64,000 nucleotides of DNA from Chryseobacterium viscerum (GTDB taxonomy: Bacteria > Bacteroidota > Bacteroidia > Flavobacteriales > Weeksellaceae). The translations under genes were made by a program, and so were the position numbers. Location of the stretch: the NCBI RefSeq assembly GCF_025949665.1, contig NZ_JAPDFT010000001.1, positions 3,082,648-3,146,647 of the forward strand. The letters are read 5' to 3'. Positions 34,807 through 42,212 of this stretch are shown in pieces. How positions within the stretch are numbered: the first letter of the stretch is position 1; each line of letters opens with the position of its first letter. A model generated the notes under the pieces. That model was not told the origin of the DNA, did not search any database, and saw only the letters and a list, made by a program, of their open reading frames with translations.

Positions 34807-35366
34807 TGAAAATGGAAAACATAAAAACAGCATTATTGGTGATGGACATGCAGTCATCAATACTAAGTAACGTACATGATACACAAGAACTGTTATCTAA
34901 TGTCAAAGAGGCTATTAAAATTGCCAGAAACCGCCAAATTCCGGTTATTTATATTACAGTAGGGTTCAGACAAGGAATGCCGGAAATAAGCTCCAAAAAT
35001 AAAGCATTTTCAGTAATTAAACAGCATATGGCAGATGTTGATATGAAAGACTGGATTGCTATTCATCCTGAACTTACTCCTGAAGAACAGGATATCGTGA
35101 TTACCAAGAGAAGATTCAGTGCTTTTACAGGAAGTGATCTGGAAGTTATTCTCCGCGGACTTGATATTCAGCACCTGGTATTGACAGGAGTATCTACCAG
35201 CGGTGTTGTTTTATCTACAGTAAGAGAAGCTTCGGATAAAGATTATCAACTGACAGTGATTGAAGATTGCTGTAAAGACAGTGACAAAGAAGTGCATAAC
35301 ATCCTGATGAATAAAGTTTTCCCAAGACAGGCCGACGTTATTACCGTAAGTGATTGGATAAAATAA
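34806..35366 (+). CDS. Isochorismatase-fold protein lacking the nucleophile cysteine
   Basis: 186 residues of the isochorismatase/cysteine hydrolase fold. The conserved Asp is in LLVMDMQSS and the conserved Lys in VITKRRFSAFTGSDL. The third triad position, normally Cys in a TGxxTxxCVxxT block, reads TGVSTSGVVLST, so Val replaces Cys. True isochorismatases also lack Cys there, so hydrolysis of a vinyl ether or another non-amidase reaction remains possible. It could start at the third codon (MENIK) as well. It is translationally coupled to the exporter gene. Confidence 0.82.
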   Translation: MKMENIKTALLVMDMQSSILSNVHDTQELLSNVKEAIKIARNRQIPVIYITVGFRQGMPEISSKNKAFSVIKQHMADVDMKDWIAIHPELTPEEQDIVITKRRFSAFTGSDLEVILRGLDIQHLVLTGVSTSGVVLSTVREASDKDYQLTVIEDCCKDSDKEVHNILMNKVFPRQADVITVSDWIK

Positions 35367-35493
35367 ATAAGAGAAGAATACCATCATTTTATTACTTATT
35401 TTGGCTATCTTTAAGTAAAGAATACAAGGACGATCATTAAAATGGAGAGGCTTATCAATAATACAGATCAATAATTTTTAAAACTTAAAAAAT

Positions 35494-35910
35494 ATGTGGT
35501 GGGTATATGCAATTCTTTCAGCTTTTTTTGCTTCATTAACCGCTGTTTTTGCTAAGATCGGAATCACCGGGGTTAACTCAAACCTGGCAACAGCCATAAG
35601 AAGCGTTATTATTTTACTGGTCGCCTGGGGAATTGTGTTCGTACGAAGTGAATACAAAGGAATCCCGGCGCTTTCCAGGCATAATCTTATCTACATTGCC
35701 ATTTCCGGAGTTGCAACAGGACTTTCATGGATATTTTATTTCAAGGCTCTCCAACTCGGAAAAGTAACGCTGGTTGCTCCGGTTGACAAACTAAGTGTAG
35801 CATTGACGATTGTTCTTTCTGTTTTATTTCTTGGGGAATCCCTTACCCTAAAAACAGCTATAGGAGCTTTATTGATTATTGCTGGAACTGTTCTTTTAAT
35901 TTTTGAATAA
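35494..35910 (+). CDS. EamA/DMT-type small transporter (single domain)
   Basis: 138 residues with about five membrane segments and one EamA repeat: WWVYAILSAFFASLTAVFAK, ATAIRSVIILLVAWGIVF, ISGVATGLSWIFYFKALQLG, VAPVDKLSVALTIVLSVLFLGE, TAIGALLIIAGTVLLIF. Full DMT exporters have two repeats, so this one must dimerise. It lies 127 bases after the isochorismatase-like gene, possibly the end of the same regulon. The substrate is unknown. Confidence 0.85.
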   Translation: MWWVYAILSAFFASLTAVFAKIGITGVNSNLATAIRSVIILLVAWGIVFVRSEYKGIPALSRHNLIYIAISGVATGLSWIFYFKALQLGKVTLVAPVDKLSVALTIVLSVLFLGESLTLKTAIGALLIIAGTVLLIFE

Positions 35911-36000
35911 AAGAATATACCACATACCTATTCCATCCGCTTCACTGGCTGAAAATTCCGTTTCACCTATCTATTTCGCTGAATCAGTTTATCTTTTAAC

Positions 36001-36205
36001 TTAAGAGATGCGAAGACCTATTACTTTTACATAGTAAACGCAGCCGAAAGGTCACTTAGTTAGTTTTAATTAGTATCAAGGAAACATTGATTAAGGATCA
36101 ATAAAAATCTTTTTGTGCTTTAATTCCTTGTAGCCTTTATGGCTTAACTATACACTTAATCATGTTTGGGTAGGATTGGATCGGTTTGTTCCAATCCTAT
36201 TTTTA
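36001..36205 (+). ncRNA. Candidate structured RNA ending in an intrinsic terminator
   Basis: This gene-free stretch contains a nested fold: outer stem GACCT / AGGTC (36015-36019 with 36049-36053) around inner stem TTACT / AGTAA (36021-36025 with 36033-36037) and an asymmetric loop ACGCAGCCGA. A small stem AGCC / GGCT lies near 36131, and a strong hairpin terminator ends the region. No open reading frame is visible. It could equally be the untranslated tail of the DMT gene. No known RNA family is recognised. Confidence 0.35.
36171..36205 (+). terminator. Intrinsic terminator (plus strand)
   Basis: Perfect 10-bp stem TAGGATTGGA / TCCAATCCTA with a 9-base loop, followed by TTTTT. Confidence 0.85.
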
Positions 36206-36220
36206 TGGACTTTTATACAA

Positions 36221-36248
36221 TAAAAAACCGCTGTAGCTACAACGGTTT
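36221..36248 (-). terminator. Terminator after the SH3-like gene
   Basis: AAACCG-C-TGT-AGCT-ACA-A-CGGTTT stem with one mismatch. Read leftward it follows the stop of the SH3-like gene and ends in TTTTTTATTG. Confidence 0.75.
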
Positions 36249-36265
36249 AATTTATTTTGAGGATA

Positions 36266-37105
36266 TTATTTTAGCTTATAAGAACTTCCGTTCCAAAGAT
36301 AGGTTTTGGAAGAGCTTTTCTTCTTCTCTCTGTCTTTTTCATCCACTTCCATGTCTTCCACTTTTAGGATAAATGCGTTGGAAATTCCTCCTTTATCATT
36401 AGGAAAAACATATTCTTCGCTGTGATAAAAAGCTCCTGCATCACCCACATTCGTTAATTGCGGAAGGATCATCAGTTTTTTATCCTTAAAAAGAACATAC
36501 TGATCATAGCCTGCGATTCCACAGGCTTCACCGGAAACCATTGCTTTCAGAGTCAATTCAACATTCTGCAGTTTGTGGCCGCTTTCTATATTAAATGCCG
36601 CTGAATTCAACTCCTCTCCTCTTCCTGTATCAAAATACACCTCATCAATGAGTGTATTTCCTTCCATTACTTTTATTCCTGCAATGTTCTGTTTTTCGAT
36701 CTCATTGTATTCTTTATTCTTCCTGTCAATTGTTTTGGAAAGCCCAAAAAGGAAATCATATCCGTTTTTGTTACGGTATCCTATACAAAGATTACCTCCC
36801 CAAACATATCCTTCCAATGTACTCTCTCCCTTCTGATAAGAGATTTTATACCAATTGGCCGCTCTTTCTCCCAACTTCAGCACAGTTTCTTCTTTTTTAA
36901 GAATCACCACCTGCTGATTGGTCTGTAATGAATCTATAATCTGAGTATTAACACCCGGATCCAATCTCACGCGGGTCCAGTCTGTAAAGATTTTCTGCGT
37001 TTTATTTTCTTCAAAACCAAAGACTCCATCTGCATATACTTCACTTTCCTGTGCTGTAAAGAACTGCAGCATCAGTAGAAATAAAGCTGTCCATAAAGTT
37101 TTCAT
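36266..37105 (-). CDS. Secreted SH3-like domain protein
   Basis: About 279 residues from the start at 37105 (MKTLWTALFLLMLQFFTAQ), which gives a signal peptide and avoids overlap with prmA; a longer frame to 37138 would overlap it. Residues about 30-110 resemble a bacterial SH3 domain (WTRVRLDPGVNTQIIDSLQ, NWYKISYQKGESTLEGYVWG). The rest is unrecognised. It is likely periplasmic or surface and may bind cell wall, as bacterial SH3 domains often do. It lies 22 bases after prmA in the same direction. Confidence 0.72.
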   Translation of the reverse strand: MKTLWTALFLLMLQFFTAQESEVYADGVFGFEENKTQKIFTDWTRVRLDPGVNTQIIDSLQTNQQVVILKKEETVLKLGERAANWYKISYQKGESTLEGYVWGGNLCIGYRNKNGYDFLFGLSKTIDRKNKEYNEIEKQNIAGIKVMEGNTLIDEVYFDTGRGEELNSAAFNIESGHKLQNVELTLKAMVSGEACGIAGYDQYVLFKDKKLMILPQLTNVGDAGAFYHSEEYVFPNDKGGISNAFILKVEDMEVDEKDREKKKSSSKTYLWNGSSYKLK

Positions 37106-37127
37106 ATTTGTATTTTGTTTTTTGGTG

Positions 37128-37955
37128 TTATTTTTCAAGAAGTAAGCTTACCCATTCTTCACGTTGTAGCTGCTTTTTCAGCTCAAGTCCGCTTTCTTTA
37201 CATACTTCCAGAATATCATCTACGTCAAAGAAACATAGTCCTGAAAGTAATAGTTTCCCACCGTCATTCAATACTGAAACATAAGTCGGGATATCTGAAA
37301 TCAGGATATTTCTATTGATATTGGCTAAAATAACATCAAAATTCTCTTTTCCTAAGTTTTCAGCAGTTCCCTGTTCAATATCCAGTTCTACATTGTTTCT
37401 TACTGCATTTTCTTTTGAATTTTCTACCGACCATTCATCAATATCGATAGCTTTTGTATCTCCTGCTCCCTGCTGTTTTGCATAGATTGCCAATACAGAG
37501 GTTCCACATCCCATATCCAGTACTTTTTTACCATTGAAGTCAATATCCATCATTTGCTGGATCATCAGGTGGGTGGTAGGGTGATGCCCTGTTCCAAAAG
37601 ACATTTTAGGCTGAATAATAATTTCATGCATTCCCGGTACTGATTCGTGGAATTCTGCTCTGATCAATACTTTGTCATCAATATTGATTGGAGAGAAATT
37701 CTTTTCCCATTCTTCATTCCAGTTGATATTAGGCATTTCTTCGAAAGTGTATTCGATTTTTACGTTTTCGTTTTCAAAGATCGGAAGTGCTTTCAGCTGA
37801 TCTTCCTGAAACAATTCTGTCTGGATATATCCTAAAATTCCGTCAATTTCTTCTGTAAAGCTGTCAAAACCTATTTCTATAAGTTCTGCCATTAAAATCT
37901 CATTCCAAGGTTGCAATGGAGAAATTTTGAAATTGAATTCTAAATAATTTTGCAT
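37128..37955 (-). CDS. prmA: Ribosomal protein L11 methyltransferase
   Basis: Methylates lysines of ribosomal protein L11 using S-adenosylmethionine. The start at 37955 (MQNYLEFNFKISPLQPWNEIL) is preferred to the open frame reaching 38054, whose extra 33 codons are unlike the family. 275 residues: an N-terminal substrate domain, then the methyltransferase fold with SFGTGHHPTTHLM, VLDMGCGTSVLAIYA (motif I), AIDIDEWSVENS and DVILANINRNIL (NINR-type motif). Family length fits. Confidence 0.92.
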   Translation of the reverse strand: MQNYLEFNFKISPLQPWNEILMAELIEIGFDSFTEEIDGILGYIQTELFQEDQLKALPIFENENVKIEYTFEEMPNINWNEEWEKNFSPINIDDKVLIRAEFHESVPGMHEIIIQPKMSFGTGHHPTTHLMIQQMMDIDFNGKKVLDMGCGTSVLAIYAKQQGAGDTKAIDIDEWSVENSKENAVRNNVELDIEQGTAENLGKENFDVILANINRNILISDIPTYVSVLNDGGKLLLSGLCFFDVDDILEVCKESGLELKKQLQREEWVSLLLEK

Positions 37956-38099
37956 GTGACTAATTTGCTGCAAAAATACTAATGTTATTATTGTTAAAAA
38001 AATAGTGGAGGAATTTTTGGCTGAAACCGGGGAGTTTTTTCTGGTTTTTCCCACAGATTACTCAGATGACACAGATCTTTTGAAATGTGAAAATTTCTA

Positions 38100-38160
38100 A
38101 GTTTTGGCTGAAGCCCCAAAAGTTAGCCAAAGAGAAAGCGGGCTAAAGCCCGCTCCTATT
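38100..38160. repeat. Dispersed palindromic repeat
   Basis: Perfect hairpin AGCGGGCT-AA-AGCCCGCT (38137-38154), preceded by GGCTGAAGCC. From memory this GCGGGCTAAAGCCCGCTCC element is scattered in related genomes. The surrounding 38055-38242 has no gene. Confidence 0.6.
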
Positions 38161-38242
38161 GAGTTTCATTATTCAAGGCAGGTTAAGATCCATTTTTTGA
38201 CAGCTTTAAACCTTGAACTTTAAATTTTAAATTTTAAATCTC

Positions 38243-38956
38243 TTATGGATTTGTAGAGAAAATAGAACCATTTGCAATTAATGCTCTTCTGTTCATTTTC
38301 AGGATATCTCTTACCCATTCTGCAAAGTCTTCCGGCTGTAATACTTTATCAGGATTTCCGTCTGTAAGTCCTCCCTGGATACTCATATCTGAAGCAATGG
38401 TACTTGGAGTCAGGGTGATCACACGGATATTCTGTTTTCTCCATTCTGCCATCATTGACTGTGATAAAGAGACTACTGCGGCTTTTGAAGCGGCGTATGC
38501 GGACATATTCGGACCTCCTTTCAGACCTGCTGTAGAAGCTACGTTTACGATATCACCTTCTCCTTTAGCTTTCATAAATGGATGAGCTGCTTTGGCTGCG
38601 TAATACACTCCGAACAGGTTGGTCTTAATAACCTGCTCCCATGTTTCAGAAGGCATTTCTTCAATACTTCCGAAATCTCCGATCCCTGCATTGTTGATCA
38701 GAATATCAATACCTCCCAATTGTTCTGCTAAAGATTCTATTCCAGCTTTTACCTGAATTTCATTGTCTACAGAAAAAACTGCATATGCTGAGTTGACTCC
38801 CAGTTTCTTGATCTCTTCAACTGTCATTTTAAGATTTTCCTCGTTTCTTCCTGTAATGGCAACGTTTACTCCTTCATTGGCTAATACTAACGCTACAGCT
38901 TTCCCTAATCCTCTTCCACCACCTGTTACAATGGCATTTTTCCCGTTTATATTCAT
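38243..38956 (-). CDS. Short-chain dehydrogenase/reductase, FabG-like
   Basis: 237 residues. Classical SDR features: cofactor motif TGGGRGLG near residue 11, NNAG near 88, catalytic Ser in VNVASTAG, and Tyr/Lys in SAYAASKAAVV near 155. The Arg in ITGRNEEN after the second beta strand suggests NADPH. It could be a 3-oxoacyl-ACP reductase or another carbonyl reductase; substrate cannot be told from sequence. It appears monocistronic. Confidence 0.88.
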   Translation of the reverse strand: MNINGKNAIVTGGGRGLGKAVALVLANEGVNVAITGRNEENLKMTVEEIKKLGVNSAYAVFSVDNEIQVKAGIESLAEQLGGIDILINNAGIGDFGSIEEMPSETWEQVIKTNLFGVYYAAKAAHPFMKAKGEGDIVNVASTAGLKGGPNMSAYAASKAAVVSLSQSMMAEWRKQNIRVITLTPSTIASDMSIQGGLTDGNPDKVLQPEDFAEWVRDILKMNRRALIANGSIFSTNP

Positions 38957-39057
38957 AGTAATAATACTTTTCTTTATACAAAGTTACGAAAGTACATTTT
39001 TATGAAGCGGTGAAAACATGGATTTAATTTATATTTTATTAAACCTCATCAAAAATT

Positions 39058-39084
39058 AAAACCGGCTCATAAGAACCGGTTTCA
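39058..39084 (-). terminator. Terminator of the SusCD-phosphoesterase operon
   Basis: AAACCGG / CCGGTTT stem with a 9-base loop, 37 bases past the phosphoesterase stop on the minus strand. The flanking T run is weak. Confidence 0.6.
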
Positions 39085-39120
39085 AAATCTAAAAAAAGGT
39101 ATAGTAAAAAAATAAAATGC

Positions 39121-40707
39121 TTAAGGAATCTGAATTGAATTCTGAACTTCAAATTCTTCTGAAGCAGTGAATTCATTTCCGTACATGTCAACAGCTTTTA
39201 CCTCAACTTTATGCTTTCCTAATGGTAATTTTTTAGGAAAATCTGCTTCCCAGATGTGCTTTGACATTTCAGGATTGGAAGGTCTCCTTCCCGGAAAAAT
39301 TTTCTCTGTAGAATCCCATTTGAAAACAGAAAGAGCAAAATTCGGATCTATGGTTTCATCATACTCCATTTCTTCCCATTTTCCACCATCTATTCTGTAT
39401 TCTACTTTATCTTTTTTGCTTCCCATAAAGAAGTTGGCTAATACTTTGGCAGAAGTTCTTGATGCAGGAATCACTTTCGGAACATATAGTTTGATCTGAT
39501 AATCATCCGGTTTTCCCGCTGTTTTGTATTTAACTTTATACTGGTTGTCTGCAAAGCTGATGAATGAATATCCTTTTGCCGTTCCGTCTCTCATCGTTGA
39601 GGTAGGAAGTCCGGCATCATCCTGTGTTCCTGAATACCAGTCGCCACAAGTGGTCCCTACGTTATATTCGTGTAGTTCTTTGATACCGTTCCAGCCTGCT
39701 TTTTTACCATAGAAAATCTGCTGCTGGATATGCGTATGTGCTGATAAAAGCAATACATTCTGGAAAGGATTTAAGAAATCAAATAATTTCTGACGATCCG
39801 CATTTCTGAAGCTGTCTTCGTTGTTGTGTTCTAAAGGAATATGGAAAGATATCACGATCAGTTTATTTTTATCAACCAATTTCAGGTCATTTTCGATAAA
39901 CTGAAGCTGGTCTTCACGGAAACCACCCCAATAGCCTTTACCATCTCTGGGATCGGGGTAAAGTATATCATCCAGAATGATAAAGTGTACATTACTATAG
40001 TTGAAAGAATAATTGGCAGGACCAAAATTAGACTCAAATGTTTCATCTGAAAGACGGTCTTCCTTCGCATCGTAGTTCATATCATGATTCCCCATTACAT
40101 TATACCAAGGCAGCCCCACTTCTCTCATTACATCAGCGTAAGGCTTTTGAAGGCTTAGATTATCTCCTACCAGATCTCCTAAACTGATTCCCAATACTGC
40201 ATTCTTTTTGGTGTTCTTCACTTCATTTACAATTCCTCTTTTGAAATAATCCAGTTCTTTTTCTGTGTAAGGCTGTGGGTCTCCAAAAACAAGGATATCA
40301 AAGTTTTTGGTTTCGTTTTGCTTATAAAGCGGAAAGTTCAACTCTTTAGGAAGATCTCCTGTAGCAGCAACTCCTTTGTATTTGAAATCAGCCGGAAATC
40401 CTTTTGGTTTATGATGATAATAGAACTGTGGAAGATTGTTCGCATTTAAAGCGGTCTGGTATCCTGAAGGTTTGATGACAAAAATAGTCTGATCTTCCTG
40501 AACCGGAAGACTGTACCGCCCGTTTTTATCAGTAAGAACTACCTGAACTCCATTGGAAACAGCTACACCTTCAACTCCTTTTTCGCGGTTTTCTTTCTTT
40601 TGATTTTTATTGCTGTCTTCGTATACATATCCTGAAACAGAAGTTTGCGAGAATGTCATTGCTGAAACCAGGATGCAAGGCACTAAAAATTTTATATTGA
40701 TACTCAT
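39121..40707 (-). CDS. Secreted calcineurin-like phosphoesterase (MetallophosN/C type)
   Basis: 528 residues with a signal peptide (VPCILVSAMTFSQ). An N-terminal prealbumin/SpaA-like MetallophosN domain (GYVYEDSNKNQKKENREKG) comes first. The metal-dependent phosphoesterase core at about 125-350 has DILVFGDPQP, ISLGDLVGDNL, NVMGNHDMNYD, VISFHIPLEH and LLSAHTHIQQ, i.e. all five metal-binding blocks (AHTH in place of GHxH). A MetallophosC domain ends the protein. It would hydrolyse phosphoesters outside the cytoplasm. It is the last gene of the SusC-SusD operon, 45 bases after susD. Confidence 0.9.
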   Translation of the reverse strand: MSINIKFLVPCILVSAMTFSQTSVSGYVYEDSNKNQKKENREKGVEGVAVSNGVQVVLTDKNGRYSLPVQEDQTIFVIKPSGYQTALNANNLPQFYYHHKPKGFPADFKYKGVAATGDLPKELNFPLYKQNETKNFDILVFGDPQPYTEKELDYFKRGIVNEVKNTKKNAVLGISLGDLVGDNLSLQKPYADVMREVGLPWYNVMGNHDMNYDAKEDRLSDETFESNFGPANYSFNYSNVHFIILDDILYPDPRDGKGYWGGFREDQLQFIENDLKLVDKNKLIVISFHIPLEHNNEDSFRNADRQKLFDFLNPFQNVLLLSAHTHIQQQIFYGKKAGWNGIKELHEYNVGTTCGDWYSGTQDDAGLPTSTMRDGTAKGYSFISFADNQYKVKYKTAGKPDDYQIKLYVPKVIPASRTSAKVLANFFMGSKKDKVEYRIDGGKWEEMEYDETIDPNFALSVFKWDSTEKIFPGRRPSNPEMSKHIWEADFPKKLPLGKHKVEVKAVDMYGNEFTASEEFEVQNSIQIP

Positions 40708-40752
40708 TATCTTTTAATCTTTAAATTATTTTCAATTTTTAAATTCAGTTTA

Positions 40753-42201
40753 TTATTTATTCCACCACATTTTCACATTGATGTTATCTCCTCCCATGGA
40801 TTGTACCGCTGCATTATAATTATCTGTATTCATCACTTTTGTAGTGGTAGGATACATGAATCTTACAGGCATCTGTCCTCCGTTCTGAAGTCCTCCGTTA
40901 TTGGGTAATGCAGGCAGTTTTGTACGTCTGTACTCATACCATTGCTGATGGTCTACAAAAAACAGGGAAATGTATTTTTGAAGCATCAGTTTCTGAAGAG
41001 AACCATCATAGGCTACATTATTATTACTGAAATAATTGGCAGGAACTGTTGCTCCCCATTGCTCAATAATTGACTTTACTCCCGTTTCGTAATAGGTCTG
41101 CTGATTTCCGGTAATAATTCCTTTGTTCACGAGTTCTGCCAGAATAAACTGCACCTCAGAATAGGTCATGATTAAGATTTTCAGCGGTGCTTTTGCCAGG
41201 TTTTGGTTAAGGTTAGAAGGCTGATAGTTGAAAGCTGTTCCCAAAGCATATCCTGATGGGGCTCCTTTATAGCCAAGATCTTCTCCAGTGGTTGCTTTCG
41301 CTTTGGTAAAAAACATACTCAGCCTTGGATCATTATTATCTTTCATAGCATTTACAAAGAATTCTCCTGCTGATCTGTATGCTGTAAAATCCTGAGGGCG
41401 GGCAATTGGCGGCAAGTATGGAGATACTCCTGAAAGTGGCAGCACTGCACTGTCTGTATTATTCTGGAAAACAGGGTATTGTGCAGGGTTATTAACGATT
41501 TCCTGAATTCTTTCATGTACGTTCACTTCACCGTTTCTGCTCAAAATCCTCGTTAACAATCTTAATGAAAGAGAGTTACAGAATTTTTTCCATCCCAAGA
41601 TCCCTGTCTGGCTATTGGTATTGGCATTGTAAAATAAATCTGTTTCAGCTAATGCCTGGTTTGGGTTGAATAGTGAATTGGCTGTTTTCAGATCATTTAA
41701 AAGCTGGATATAGATATCTTTCTGTTTATCATATTTTGGTCTCAAAATATTCTCTTCAATTTTCACAGCTTCAGATAAAGGCACATCTCCGAAAGCATCG
41801 GTAAGATTGGAAGCGATCCATGCATTCAGGACCATTGATATTGCCAGATAGTTATTATTCTGTTCTTTCGTGGCATATTTTCTAAGGTCGCTTACCTGCT
41901 TAAGCCATTTATAAGAGGTATTCCAGTAACCGTTACCACTTTTTTCGTCCATATAGTATCTGCTGTACGTATTTCCTTCATTTGGAAAGTCTAAAGCGAT
42001 CTGCATGATATCAAAGGTAAAATCATCTGCTCTGTTATATCCGTAACTTCCCATTTCATACTGGATGGGTGCAAGAAGACTTCCTACTGAAGGATCTTTT
42101 ATTTTGCTGGTATCTGTATTGATTTCTTCAAAGGTTCTGTCGCAGGACTGAAGCATAAAAACAGAAGCAGCCAATGTCAGATTTATGATTATTTTTTTCA
42201 T
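40753..42201 (-). CDS. SusD/RagB-like outer-membrane lipoprotein (SusD-like_2)
   Basis: 482 residues. Lipoprotein signal MKKIIINLTLAASVFMLQSC with the lipid cysteine at 20, then FEEINTDTSKIKDPSVGSLL, typical of the SusD-like_2 group. This protein caps its SusC partner and captures the substrate at the cell surface. Starts 11 bases after the SusC stop. The conserved region MAYxEVQFILAE appears as IMTYSEVQFILAELVNKG. In this locus the ligand is more likely a phosphate ester than a glycan (inference). Confidence 0.9.
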   Translation of the reverse strand: MKKIIINLTLAASVFMLQSCDRTFEEINTDTSKIKDPSVGSLLAPIQYEMGSYGYNRADDFTFDIMQIALDFPNEGNTYSRYYMDEKSGNGYWNTSYKWLKQVSDLRKYATKEQNNNYLAISMVLNAWIASNLTDAFGDVPLSEAVKIEENILRPKYDKQKDIYIQLLNDLKTANSLFNPNQALAETDLFYNANTNSQTGILGWKKFCNSLSLRLLTRILSRNGEVNVHERIQEIVNNPAQYPVFQNNTDSAVLPLSGVSPYLPPIARPQDFTAYRSAGEFFVNAMKDNNDPRLSMFFTKAKATTGEDLGYKGAPSGYALGTAFNYQPSNLNQNLAKAPLKILIMTYSEVQFILAELVNKGIITGNQQTYYETGVKSIIEQWGATVPANYFSNNNVAYDGSLQKLMLQKYISLFFVDHQQWYEYRRTKLPALPNNGGLQNGGQMPVRFMYPTTTKVMNTDNYNAAVQSMGGDNINVKMWWNK

Positions 42202-42212
42202 TTTTTTAGATT

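Noticed and set aside
37956..38054. Longer prmA frame with 33 more codons
   Set aside because: PrmA proteins of this group start near MQNYLEF; the extension is a chance open frame.
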